Assembly (NCBI GenBank): GCA_030747675.1
Contig: JASLKH010000008.1
Location: 1-51,242, forward strand
Source: Candidatus Thalassarchaeaceae archaeon
Lineage (GTDB): Archaea; Thermoplasmatota; Poseidoniia; Poseidoniales; Thalassarchaeaceae
DNA: 51,242 nucleotides
Direction: 5' to 3'
Part shown: positions 8,258 through 17,906 of the stretch, piece after piece
How the letters are laid out: each line of letters starts with the position of its first letter
Position numbering within the stretch: position 1 is the first letter of the stretch
Translations under genes and position numbers: made by a program
The notes under the pieces: model-generated
Told to the model about the DNA's origin: nothing
The model's database searches: none
What the model saw: only the letters and a program-made list of their open reading frames with translations

Positions 8258-9719
8258 CTTCCTCTTCAGCTGCGATTGAGTTTACCCCCCCATTAGCTTG
8301 AGTCCAATTTTTTTGCCATTCTGCATCAACAGCACCACCAGACCATTCGCCTTCGATTGAAATTTCTTCGACCTCGAAATCTTCTCTCCAAACAGGTTCT
8401 CCTTTTGAACCACTGACTATCAACCGGTTGGTTTTCTTGTTCAATCCTTTTCGAATTACTCGTGCTCCTCTTGTGATAGGTAGTAGATGCCCCACTGGTG
8501 TTCCAGGTGACACAATTGGATTGTTTGCTGTACATATGAACAATCCACGTGATGGTGAAATAATATCTGCACTTTCATGGGGCCGTTGTGGATCGACAAT
8601 CCGTCCGATGATTTCACCAGCTTCTACATATGAACCACGTCCTACAAATAAATCGACCAAACCTCCTTCATCAGCTCTAACCCATGTTGAACCACTGGCC
8701 AATAGTCGGAATTTTGGTCGAGCGGGATGACCAGGAATGACATGGAGACTCCGTAAAATGTTCATGACTCCATGAATTGCAATCTGAACAGCCTCATGAT
8801 CTGCTAAATTAGCCCCTCCTCCTTCGTAAGTTAAAGATCCAATTTCTTTCCGAACTGCAGCTCTCCGCATTGATCCTTTAGGCCCCTTTGAATCGAGGAT
8901 CACTTCTATGCCAAACGCTCTTGCGATACGGTTACTTGGAGGATGTGCTAAATCAGCTCTAATTTGAGGAAGGTTATCCCTTCCACTAGCAGCAGTATGT
9001 AGGTCTAAAAGAAAATCAGAACCTTCAATGAGGTTGTTTAGAATTCTAAATGCCACTCTCCCCGTAGTAGATCCTGTTTCTGACCCAGGGAATTCTCGAT
9101 TCAAATCTCTCCCATCTGGGAAATAGCGCATTTGCCGTGCTAATCCAGGTGGATTTAGGACTGGCGCCAAGCGAATAGTTCCAGCCATTAATTCTGGATC
9201 CAGAGGTCTTCCAGGACCAGTAAATACTGTTTGTGATAGTAGACTGCACACCACTTGACCAACCATTTCATCACCATGAACGCCGCCGGTGATGGTGATT
9301 GTTGGTCCAGGCCTCCGTCCATGAATTACTGTTACGGGGCTTGGCCAGGAATCTCCTAGTTTGGTATCAAGTAAAGGTAATTCTATTTGTCGAATTGACC
9401 CTGGTTTTATCCTCCTTCCGAAAAAGCGATGCTGCTTTGCACCAGAAAGGCGATCCCATTCAGGTCTAGACGCCTCATGTTTATCCAATGCCTTTTCAAT
9501 TTCCCTCCGACGTTTTTTGGGGATTTGATTACTGACCTTCATGGTCTTCTTTTTCGACGATTTGTTTGATGCTTTTTTTGCATCATCGTCTTCTTTAGGC
9601 ATAGTACCATCCTGTCCACCAAGGCGGATATTTGAGTGAGTGATACCCACCCTTTCAATGAACCCCTTGAAAACTATCCACGACTTTGGTTTGAGTACCC
9701 GGCCCATAGGGCCGGACAT
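8247..9719 (-). CDS. Succinylglutamate desuccinylase/aspartoacylase-family (M14-like) protein with basic N-terminal extension
   Basis: HGRRPGPTITITGGVHGDEMVGQVV, NPPGLARQMRYFPDGRDLNREFPG, DFLLDLHTAASGRDNLPQ. The real start may be MPKEDDDAKK near 9602. Confidence 0.82.
   Translation of the reverse strand: MSGPMGRVLKPKSWIVFKGFIERVGITHSNIRLGGQDGTMPKEDDDAKKASNKSSKKKTMKVSNQIPKKRRREIEKALDKHEASRPEWDRLSGAKQHRFFGRRIKPGSIRQIELPLLDTKLGDSWPSPVTVIHGRRPGPTITITGGVHGDEMVGQVVCSLLSQTVFTGPGRPLDPELMAGTIRLAPVLNPPGLARQMRYFPDGRDLNREFPGSETGSTTGRVAFRILNNLIEGSDFLLDLHTAASGRDNLPQIRADLAHPPSNRIARAFGIEVILDSKGPKGSMRRAAVRKEIGSLTYEGGGANLADHEAVQIAIHGVMNILRSLHVIPGHPARPKFRLLASGSTWVRADEGGLVDLFVGRGSYVEAGEIIGRIVDPQRPHESADIISPSRGLFICTANNPIVSPGTPVGHLLPITRGARVIRKGLNKKTNRLIVSGSKGEPVWREDFEVEEISIEGEWSGGAVDAEWQKNWTQANGGVNSIAAEEEDAD
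9699..9715. promoter_or_regulatory. Perfect inverted repeat ccggccc-ata-gggccgg in the divergent region between the M14-like and hotdog genes
   Basis: 7-bp arms, 3-nt loop, read directly. Confidence 0.6.
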
Positions 9720-9754
9720 GAATGCTAATGGTGGTCATTGCTCTCGAGGGAACA

Positions 9755-10231
9755 ATGACAGAACCAATCAAACTCAGTGTGCAAGAGATTCATGCTCCTC
9801 GCAGCATCTGTTTTGGTTGTGGCCCTGCAAATGATGAAGGTCTTAGAATTCGTTCATTCCCCATAGAAAACGGTCTTGAGATGGAATTCGAAACATTAGG
9901 CTCTCATCAAGCGTTCCCTGGAATGATTAATGGTGGAATTATCGGGACATTACTAGATTGTCATGGTAATTGGACTGCTGCTATGGCAATTATGAATCAG
10001 AGGGAAGATTCTCATCCACCGTGTACTGTTACTGCAAAATATTCCGTCAAACTTCGTAGACCTACGCCTTATGGAGTGACTCTAAGAGTTACCAGTCAGG
10101 TTGAATCATTAGATGAAAATAGGGCAAATATTTCAATGAAATTGTTTGCAGAAGATGAATTATGTGCAACAGGTGATGGTTTATTTGTTGCAGTAAAAGA
10201 GGGCCATCCAGCATGGCATCGGTGGCATTAA
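9755..10231 (+). CDS. PaaI-like hotdog-fold thioesterase
   Basis: CFGCGPANDEGLRIRSFP...AFPGMINGGIIGTLLDCHGNWTAAMA...TVTAKYSVKLRRPTPYG; ORF extends 5' to 9722. Confidence 0.78.
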   Translation: MTEPIKLSVQEIHAPRSICFGCGPANDEGLRIRSFPIENGLEMEFETLGSHQAFPGMINGGIIGTLLDCHGNWTAAMAIMNQREDSHPPCTVTAKYSVKLRRPTPYGVTLRVTSQVESLDENRANISMKLFAEDELCATGDGLFVAVKEGHPAWHRWH

Positions 10232-10270
10232 GAATTAATTTTTCATAGCATTAGAGACAGGGATGGAGTC

Positions 10271-10792
10271 ATGGAATCACTGGAAGAAATGGCAAAAAAA
10301 GTCATGATAAAGATGCACACGATCCCACAATTAGCAGGATTGTCGATTGGCCAACTTGAGACGATACCTCTTGGCTATTTGAGAAAGAATGCCACTCGCC
10401 TTCATGCTGTCTGTAGGTACAAGCGCGGTGTCCGTAAAAAGAACGTGACAGGACCAAGTGACGTAAATCGCGTTGACGTCCATCCGGACGCAATGTCTGA
10501 GAAATGGTCACGATATGCATCATTTCTGCTTTACCATGAATTCTTACACGCTTTAGGGTTTACAAGTCATAATCAAGAATTCCGAAAATTGGAAGCACTT
10601 TGGCCTGATACCGAATCTCAATCAATGGGAAAGACGTTTGGAAAATATCTTCAAGATAAATCAATCAAATGGCATTGGCAATGTCCATCGTGCGAGTTGA
10701 AACATTCTCGTACAAGAAAATCAAATGGCCGTTACCGTTGCAGAAATTGCCGGATTGTGTTAGTCGATATTCCCGTAAAAAAGGGAGAATGA
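10271..10792 (+). CDS. SprT/Wss1-like zinc metalloprotease with C-terminal zinc ribbon
   Basis: LLYHEFLHALGFTSHNQEFRKLE (HExxH) and CPSCELKHSRTRKSNGRYRCRNCRIVLV (CxxC...CxxC). Confidence 0.72.
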   Translation: MESLEEMAKKVMIKMHTIPQLAGLSIGQLETIPLGYLRKNATRLHAVCRYKRGVRKKNVTGPSDVNRVDVHPDAMSEKWSRYASFLLYHEFLHALGFTSHNQEFRKLEALWPDTESQSMGKTFGKYLQDKSIKWHWQCPSCELKHSRTRKSNGRYRCRNCRIVLVDIPVKKGE

Positions 10793-10794
10793 AA

Positions 10795-11502
10795 TCATTC
10801 TTCTTCAAGATTGATGTCCTCATAGGGCCCATCATCTGCAGGAATTTGGCCTAACAATTCATCGAGCATTGCTCGTTCTTCTTCGTCCAATTCATGATCC
10901 CGAAGAGCATCGACAATTCGTTGCAATTCTTCTTCATTAAGACCAAGTGGGCGCGCGGCTCCTACAATTAAATCCAATTCAGCTTCACTAACATGGTCAT
11001 CTTCTAATGCAGATTGTATGGCAGCGCGTGTAGCCATTCTTGCTGCAGATCTTTCAGGAATTTGCAAAACGCGTGCGATTGCAGTTAGTTCAGTAACTTC
11101 CTCTTCTGTGAGAATACCATCTGAATAAGCTATTTGGTATGCTTCATACAAAAGTTGTTGGTATTGATCAGGATGTAGTAGCACATCTCGAATTAGTGCA
11201 TAATCGATTACATCAGAATCTCCATCAGCCATATCTAGCCGAACAATCGAGGATCGAACTTCCTTGAGTAGCATATCTTTTATTCCGTGACCCAAAAGTA
11301 TGATTCCAAGAGCAGTAACTGCAGCCCCAAGCCATTGCATAATCGACGCATCAAATAATCCACCTGGATTGAATAATTGGTGCAATCCCATGGTAATCAT
11401 GGCTGCGCCAAGAGCCACTTCAAACCAATCATTAATGTCAGGTTCATCATCAAATAGAGACAGTCGCGAGGTCACCTCTGAGTCTATGTCATTACTTGCC
11501 AT
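10795..11502 (-). CDS. Membrane protein with two TM helices and a TerB-like acidic alpha-helical domain
   Basis: Hydrophobic WFEVALGAAMITMGLHQLF and WLGAAVTALGIILLGHGI, then YQIAYSDGILTEEEVTELTAIARVLQI and DDHVSEAELDLIVGAARPLGL. Confidence 0.65.
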   Translation of the reverse strand: MASNDIDSEVTSRLSLFDDEPDINDWFEVALGAAMITMGLHQLFNPGGLFDASIMQWLGAAVTALGIILLGHGIKDMLLKEVRSSIVRLDMADGDSDVIDYALIRDVLLHPDQYQQLLYEAYQIAYSDGILTEEEVTELTAIARVLQIPERSAARMATRAAIQSALEDDHVSEAELDLIVGAARPLGLNEEELQRIVDALRDHELDEEERAMLDELLGQIPADDGPYEDINLEEE

Positions 11503-11589
11503 CAGACCCTCTTGATTGTTGGGAGCACTTTACACTATCCGAGAGAGCAGACCCCTATCCTTTTGGGCGTTGAACAATGCAGAGGAGCC

Positions 11590-14157
11590 ATGGGCGGGAG
11601 GAAACATGCATCTGCCGTTCGTGACATTGCCCTCCCAGAAGGTGTAGTTTCCCTACTTACTGAGACATGGGGTATCGAAAACCTGCACCCGCCACAAGTA
11701 GCAGCGATACCATCTGCATTATCTGGTAATAATTTACTCTTGGCAATTCCTACTGCAAGTGGTAAGTCACTGATTGCATATCTCGCAATTTTTGAAAAAT
11801 TGCTACGAACATCACCCGGGAGTCGTGCATTCTATCTCGTGCCATTGAAAGCTTTAGCATCAGAAAAGGTCGCTGAATTACGCGAAGCAGGTGACAAACT
11901 TGGATTGAAAGTAGGAATGGCAGTAGGTGATCGTGCAGGCGAGGTAGTTTCACTGGACGAGGCCGATATCATAGTAGCAACTAGTGAAAAATTTGATTCA
12001 TTACTGAGAAACAGAGATAATTTCCTAGAGAAAGTTAGCATTGTAGTTGCTGACGAAGTGCATTTGATTCATGATGTTGGCCGAGGACCCACAATGGAGA
12101 TTAATTTGGCCAGAGTTCGGGTTGAGAAACCTGAAGCACAAATCATTGCGCTTTCTGCAACAGTAGGAAATGCTCAGGAATTGGCAGATTGGCTCAATGC
12201 AGAATTAATTATCTCTGATTGGCGACCAATTGTGTTGCGCTATGGAACCATTCATGATGGATTAGTGGAACCTCGTAAGCAAGTTGGACCTACTGGTGGC
12301 ATTCTGAACCTCCCTCCTCCTTTTGAACTTCAATCATATGGTGAAGAAATGCGAAATGTATTGTATTCAACTATTGAAGATGGAGGTCAACTTCTCGTTT
12401 TCCGGGGTACAAGAAGAAATGCTGAAAGTAGTGCGACAAAACTTGGTGTTTGGTTAAGGAAAAAAATGGAATCATGGGTAAAAGATTCAGAGGCGGGACC
12501 GGGAAACTTCGACGCTGAGTCCCGATTAAATGAACTTGCAGAGATTGCCGATAAGTTGGATGGAAGTGAAGAAAGCACCATGATGTCAGAAAAATTAGTC
12601 TCTGCACTCAGGGGTGGCGTGGCGTTTCATCATGCAGGATTAACAGGAACTCAAAGGAGAATTATTGAGGCTGCTTTTCGCAAGAGAATAATATTTGCAA
12701 TTTGTGCGACCCCGACTTTGGCAGCAGGAGTAAACTTACCAGCCCGTCGGGTATTAATTCGTGACTTGAGTCGATGGCAGGATGGTTTGAATCAAATGCT
12801 CCCTCGAATGGAAGTACACCAAATGCTTGGTCGGGCCGGCCGTCCTAAATATGATCAAACTGGAGATGCGTGGTTATTAGCTCGTTCAATAGAACATGCT
12901 GACGAAATTTCAGAGCGATACTTTGAGGAAGACCCTGAAGACATCGAGTCAAAGCTTGCGACTGAACCAGCAATGCGTATGCACATCCTCTCTGCAATTG
13001 CAACCGGTGGACAAAAGAACAGAAATTCCATAGGTCGTTTTTTTGGTCATACATTTTTAGCGACAAAAATGGAAACAGAACTTTTGGAAAGTAGAATTGA
13101 TGAAATTATTCATTGGCTTACTGAAAATGGATTTATAGAAAGGAAAGGAGTAGATGAGAATCTTGCTGAATCTCTGCGACAATCATTGAAGAATCGGACA
13201 AGTGAATCATTAGAAGATTGGGATGATGATATGCCTGCTTGGGCACAGAGTGCGAGTGAATACGAGGGAGTTGAAATCATTGAAGGTAGTCAGGACGGAG
13301 GTAAGGTGAAGCGTCCCAAAAGACCTGCGATGATTGGATTTCAACGTGCCGATTCAATTGCGAAATCCGAGTCCGAAAACTCTGCACCTGACTCTCTTGC
13401 AATGACATATCAGGCGACTTCATTTGGTGAAAGAGTTAGCCGTTTGTATCTAGATCCATTATCTGGATTAATATTACGAGATGGATTGCGAAGAGCTCGG
13501 AAAGTGCTAAGCGGAATTATTGATGATCGTTCGATTTCGCCTTGGACATTATTACATTTGGTTGCTTGTACACCTGATTTCATACCCTTGTGGCCTCGAG
13601 GAAAGCAATTTGAAATGCTCGAACAGAAAGTTGCAGCAATGTCAGACCAGGTATTGTTTGAAACCTATGAGTTGAACTCATTTGGATATGTGCAAGAAGC
13701 AGTAACAACTGCAAAGACTACTTGGTCTTTGGAAAGTTGGATTGAGGAGCAATCACTTCGGAATATCGAATCTTCATTAGGAGTTGCACCAGGTGACTTA
13801 CGGATTAGAGTTGATCATGCTACTTGGTTACTCCGTGCGGCTAAGGAAATTTGTCGTTTTGATAGAAAAAACGATCAATTAGACCAAGCAACTCTTGATT
13901 TGATAGACTGCCTTGAAGTTATCCAGAAACGCGTCGAGAATGGCTGTAAGGAAGACCTACTTGCTCTAATATCAATCCGAGGAGTAGGACGTGTACGTGC
14001 AAGGACACTAGCAGATCATGGTTACAGAACTCCATTAGAAATTTGTTCAATCACCAAACGCTCTCAGCAAAAATTAGCAGACGAGCGTGGTTGGAGCCCA
14101 CAACTGGTTCGGTCAATTATAGCAGCAGCAGATAGAGCCATCCAGGTACGTCGCTAA
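11590..14157 (+). CDS. hel308: Hel308-family superfamily 2 DNA helicase
   Basis: AIPTASGKSLIAYLAIFE, VADEVHLIHDVGRGPTMEI, ALSATVGNAQELADWL, VAFHHAGLTGTQRRIIE, ATPTLAAGVNLPARRVLIRD, QMLGRAGRPKYDQTG, C-terminal HhH LISIRGVGRVRARTLADHGY. ORF track start at 11512 replaced by MGGRKHASAV at 11590. Confidence 0.93.
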   Translation: MGGRKHASAVRDIALPEGVVSLLTETWGIENLHPPQVAAIPSALSGNNLLLAIPTASGKSLIAYLAIFEKLLRTSPGSRAFYLVPLKALASEKVAELREAGDKLGLKVGMAVGDRAGEVVSLDEADIIVATSEKFDSLLRNRDNFLEKVSIVVADEVHLIHDVGRGPTMEINLARVRVEKPEAQIIALSATVGNAQELADWLNAELIISDWRPIVLRYGTIHDGLVEPRKQVGPTGGILNLPPPFELQSYGEEMRNVLYSTIEDGGQLLVFRGTRRNAESSATKLGVWLRKKMESWVKDSEAGPGNFDAESRLNELAEIADKLDGSEESTMMSEKLVSALRGGVAFHHAGLTGTQRRIIEAAFRKRIIFAICATPTLAAGVNLPARRVLIRDLSRWQDGLNQMLPRMEVHQMLGRAGRPKYDQTGDAWLLARSIEHADEISERYFEEDPEDIESKLATEPAMRMHILSAIATGGQKNRNSIGRFFGHTFLATKMETELLESRIDEIIHWLTENGFIERKGVDENLAESLRQSLKNRTSESLEDWDDDMPAWAQSASEYEGVEIIEGSQDGGKVKRPKRPAMIGFQRADSIAKSESENSAPDSLAMTYQATSFGERVSRLYLDPLSGLILRDGLRRARKVLSGIIDDRSISPWTLLHLVACTPDFIPLWPRGKQFEMLEQKVAAMSDQVLFETYELNSFGYVQEAVTTAKTTWSLESWIEEQSLRNIESSLGVAPGDLRIRVDHATWLLRAAKEICRFDRKNDQLDQATLDLIDCLEVIQKRVENGCKEDLLALISIRGVGRVRARTLADHGYRTPLEICSITKRSQQKLADERGWSPQLVRSIIAAADRAIQVRR

Positions 14158-14195
14158 TACGACTCTTTGATGAGGGAGCATCCTTTCCGTTAATT

Positions 14196-14759
14196 GTGAA
14201 CACACTTGCCTATCCATGTTGGGGCTTAACTTTTGCAAGTCCCATTTCTGATGTTCGTGGCTTAGCCACCACCCTTTTGGACTGGAGAAAAGGGGAAGAT
14301 TGGTTGCTTGTTGGGGGTCACTCTGCGATTAGTGACCTTCAGTTATGGACAGCATGGATGGGCGTTGCTTCAAGAAGTAATAATGACATTATGCGCAGTC
14401 ATAGTCTTGATGCGGAATTCATTCGCTTAATTGCAGGAACACATCAAATACGCATAGGATTCGAACGTGCTGGATTACAAGAAGGAGACACAAAGGCTTG
14501 GCTCATACACATTCCATCATTTACTGGATTCAGTGGAGAAAATTTGATCTGGCCAGAATTTCATATGTCGGAATTAGATATTGAGGCTGAACGTCTAATG
14601 CGTGTTCTTGATGCTAAATTATTGACACAAAGGCCTACGCCCAACTCAGATACTGTGAGTCGACTATCCCTTGAATTGGGGTATAACGAAGATGTGGGTG
14701 ATTTTCTTGCTATTGAACGAGCGTCATTGGCGCACATTGCCCTCGCGGATTTGAACTGA
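14196..14759 (+). CDS. Probable KEOPS complex subunit Cgi121-like protein
   Basis: HSLDAEFIRLIAGTHQIRIGFERAGLQEGDTKAWLIHIPS resembles the Cgi121 core; location directly after hel308 matches a linkage I recall from other euryarchaea. Family assignment from memory only. Confidence 0.55.
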   Translation: MNTLAYPCWGLTFASPISDVRGLATTLLDWRKGEDWLLVGGHSAISDLQLWTAWMGVASRSNNDIMRSHSLDAEFIRLIAGTHQIRIGFERAGLQEGDTKAWLIHIPSFTGFSGENLIWPEFHMSELDIEAERLMRVLDAKLLTQRPTPNSDTVSRLSLELGYNEDVGDFLAIERASLAHIALADLN

Positions 14760-14775
14760 TTAATCTTCGCAATGC

Positions 14776-16491
14776 TTGATGTATTGCCGCGGTGCAGATG
14801 GTTTCATGGGCGAAGACTTTGCGAACTTAGATGCCACCCAATGGTCACAATTAGAACCTCTATATCAGGAATTTTTGAATCGTGAAATTAATTCTCCTAA
14901 AGACCTTGAAGAATGGCTCCTTGAACTGGGAAGATTCGATGCATATGTCGGAGAAACTGGTTCAATGCTCTATGTCAACATGACGTGTGATACAGAAGAT
15001 GAAGAAGTCAAGAACTCCTATTTCGATTTTGTAGAAAATGTTGAGCCTGAGTTAGCAAAGATCGGTGATTTACTGAATCGGAAATTAGCCGAATCCCCTT
15101 ATGCGGATGGCCTTGATGCTCAAGAATACAAGGTTTTGTTACGGGATACTCGCATGGATTTAGCTCTATTCAGAAAAGAGAATATTCCACTTGGAACTGA
15201 ACTTACAAAGTTGGGAGTGCGGTATAAGGAAATTACTGCTGCAATGACTGTTGAATTTGATGGTGAAGAACGAACAATGCAACAAATGGGAAAATATCTC
15301 CAAGTCAGTGAACGTGATGTCAGAGAAGCAGCCTACAAGTGTGTAGGTGAAAGACGCTTTGAAGATGCAAATGAAATCGATCAAATATACGAAAAAATGA
15401 TTGCTTTACGTCACCAAGTTTCTCAAAATGCAGGCTATGAAAATTATAGAGATTACATCTTTGACGCTAAACATCGATTTGACTACTCCCCAGTTGACTG
15501 CGAAACGTTTCATGATGCAGTAGAAACTATTTGTGTCCCTTTAATGAGGGATATTGATGAGACGCGCCGAAAAAATTTGGCCCTTGAAGCGCTACGAATG
15601 TGGGACCTGAGTCATGACGTGCATGGTAGAGATCCATTGAAACCTTTCACTGAAGTTGAAGAGATGGTTGCAGGGACCAGTCGAATGTTCCACAAATTAT
15701 CCCCAAAATTGGGAATATTTTTTGACAGTTTGAGAGATGGAAAAAGCCTCGACTTGGATAGTCGTAAAGGAAAAGCCCCAGGAGGATATCAATTACAACG
15801 AGATCATAGTCGTAAGCCCTTCATTTTCATGAATGCAACTGGATTGCAACGAGATCTTGAGACAATGGTTCACGAAGCAGGTCATGCTTTCCATTCAATT
15901 TACGCAGATGATTTAGCTCTTGTCGATTATCGAAGCGCACCACTTGAATTCTGTGAAGTTGCAGCAATGTCTATGGAGATGTTAACATATGATTTCCTTG
16001 GTGAATTTTACTCAAATGAAGATGCAAATCGGGCAATTCGTGAACACTTAGAAGGGATAGTATCCATCTTGGGGTGGATAGCCACTATTGATGCATTTCA
16101 ACACTGGATTTACACAAACCCTGACCATTCGAGGGAGGAAAGACATGCAAAGTGGCTAGAATTGGGTGAACGATTTGGGTCAGTATTGGATTGGTCAGGT
16201 TTTGAGGATTGGAGAAAAGTTGGCTGGCAAAAGCAACTTCACTTATTTTCATATCCATTTTACTACATCGAATATGGAATAGCACAACTTGGTGCCCTGC
16301 AGATGTGGTTACAATATCGATCTAATTCTGAAGATGCTTTGGAGAATTATGCTAAGTCAATGCGCTTGGGTGGTTCTCGTCCATTACCTGAACTTTTTGA
16401 GGCAGCTGGTATGAACTTTGATTTTGGACGAAAAACAGTCGCAGGATTAATCGATGCAGTTCGTGAAGAACTGGCAGTATTACCAGAATAA
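14776..16491 (+). CDS. pepF: Oligoendopeptidase F-type M3 metallopeptidase
   Basis: ETMVHEAGHAFHSIYADDLALVDYRSAPLEFCEVAAMSMEML; M3 C-terminal FSYPFYYIEYGIAQLGALQMW. Confidence 0.9.
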   Translation: MMYCRGADGFMGEDFANLDATQWSQLEPLYQEFLNREINSPKDLEEWLLELGRFDAYVGETGSMLYVNMTCDTEDEEVKNSYFDFVENVEPELAKIGDLLNRKLAESPYADGLDAQEYKVLLRDTRMDLALFRKENIPLGTELTKLGVRYKEITAAMTVEFDGEERTMQQMGKYLQVSERDVREAAYKCVGERRFEDANEIDQIYEKMIALRHQVSQNAGYENYRDYIFDAKHRFDYSPVDCETFHDAVETICVPLMRDIDETRRKNLALEALRMWDLSHDVHGRDPLKPFTEVEEMVAGTSRMFHKLSPKLGIFFDSLRDGKSLDLDSRKGKAPGGYQLQRDHSRKPFIFMNATGLQRDLETMVHEAGHAFHSIYADDLALVDYRSAPLEFCEVAAMSMEMLTYDFLGEFYSNEDANRAIREHLEGIVSILGWIATIDAFQHWIYTNPDHSREERHAKWLELGERFGSVLDWSGFEDWRKVGWQKQLHLFSYPFYYIEYGIAQLGALQMWLQYRSNSEDALENYAKSMRLGGSRPLPELFEAAGMNFDFGRKTVAGLIDAVREELAVLPE

Positions 16492-16560
16492 GCGGCCACG
16501 GCGTCGTTTGGGATGGGATGGACACAGAACAGTGCCACGGCGCCGCGACCGAATTTTGAA

Positions 16561-17586
16561 TCAATCTCGCAAACCATCAGCTGTGACAAAGAATTTCGCT
16601 TCGCCTTCTGGAAGGTTTGGTGAATCAACAAGTCTAGCAATTCGGGAACCGGCCTTTGACTTTTTGAGATATATTCTAAACGTCGAAGCGTGCCCAACAA
16701 TGTGGCCACCAATTGGCTTTGTAGGATCCCCCCACATTGCATCGGGTTTCGACATAACTTGGTTACTAACAAGTACAAGTGCGTTGTTAATATCTGCTAA
16801 TTTTTTCAATTCTTTCATGTGGCGACCTAATTTCTGTTGGCGTTCAGCAAGCATCCCTCTTCCTAGGAATTCAGCTCTGAAGTGACTTGTGAGTGAATCG
16901 ACGATGATGAGTTTAACATCCATATTTTTCGCCATTCTTTGAATTTCATCTACCAATAACATTTGGTGGGCTGAATTGTATGCGCGTGCGACATGAATTC
17001 TTTCCAAAACGACTTCAGGATCTAGTCCAATCCCGCGCGCCATTTGAGAAATTCTTTCAGGGCGAAATGTATCTTCTGTATCAATGTAGAATACTTCTCC
17101 ATCTAGTCCACCTTGTTCGAGGGGTAGGATACAATTGACAGCTAGTTGGTGACCAACTTGTGTCTTACCACTACCAAATTCACCATATACTTCACAGATT
17201 GATTGTGTTTCAAAACCACCGCCAAGTAAATCGTCAATAGCCGTCGACCCACTAGTTAGTTTCTGTACTTGTCGCCTACGTTCAAGTAACGAATTTCCAG
17301 AGATAAATCCGCCAATATTAGCTTGTTTCTTTGCTGCCGAGATTATTTTCGCTGAAACTGCCTCTCCAAGTTCTGCTGCATCAGCTAGCGCCTTTGGTGT
17401 CATTACGGCAATAGCCAATAGTTCGTTGAATCCCGCTTCGCGTAATTTCTCTGCAGTTGCAGGACCCACTCCTGGAAGATCTTCCACGGTAGGTTCGGTT
17501 TTTTCATCTTCAGCGTCGATCATGAGCACCTCTTCACCTTCTTCATCAATGGTCTCGGTACTTGTTGTCTTCTTTCTGCTTGTCAT
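16561..17586 (-). CDS. radA: DNA repair and recombination protein RadA
   Basis: N-terminal Hh[26 protein letters not shown]; Walker [65 protein letters not shown]. Confidence 0.96.
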   Translation of the reverse strand: MTSRKKTTSTETIDEEGEEVLMIDAEDEKTEPTVEDLPGVGPATAEKLREAGFNELLAIAVMTPKALADAAELGEAVSAKIISAAKKQANIGGFISGNSLLERRRQVQKLTSGSTAIDDLLGGGFETQSICEVYGEFGSGKTQVGHQLAVNCILPLEQGGLDGEVFYIDTEDTFRPERISQMARGIGLDPEVVLERIHVARAYNSAHQMLLVDEIQRMAKNMDVKLIIVDSLTSHFRAEFLGRGMLAERQQKLGRHMKELKKLADINNALVLVSNQVMSKPDAMWGDPTKPIGGHIVGHASTFRIYLKKSKAGSRIARLVDSPNLPEGEAKFFVTADGLRD

Positions 17587-17746
17587 CTTTTCACATCCTT
17601 GTTGACAATGCTAACATGCAGCCCTATATGAATGAACGATGGACCCATATTTTTGAATCCGGCTTCTAGCAGTGGATCAATTGGTTTACAGTATAACGTT
17701 TATTCACTTTCAGAACACATTCATCACTTTCAGAAATCGTAGATGA

Positions 17747-17824
17747 TGGTAGCGGGTGATCGATTTGAACGATCGGTCTCCGGGTTATGAGCCCGACGAG
17801 ATAACCTGGCTACTCCAACCCGCT
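17747..17824 (-). tRNA. Initiator tRNA-Met (CAU), with genomically encoded CCA
   Basis: Minus strand AGCGGGU...ACCCGCU acceptor (A1:U72), anticodon arm UCGGG-CUCAUAA-CCCGG with three G:C pairs, T arm GAUCG-UUCAAAU-CGAUC, then A-CCA at 17750-17747. No intron. Confidence 0.95.
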
Positions 17825-17906
17825 ATTCCTCGCCACCATCAACCCCTATTTGAAGGCCACCGCGGTCACGGAAGGCTCTTTGGGCCGACTCAATACCGAC
17901 CATAGG

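Noticed and set aside
8428-8730. 100-aa plus-strand ORF opposite the M14-like gene
   Set aside because: Antisense to a well-supported enzyme gene with no recognisable motif.
16347-16885. ORFs 16347-16778 (-) and 16454-16885 (+) across the pepF-radA junction
   Set aside because: Each overlaps confident coding sequence on the opposite strand; no family features.
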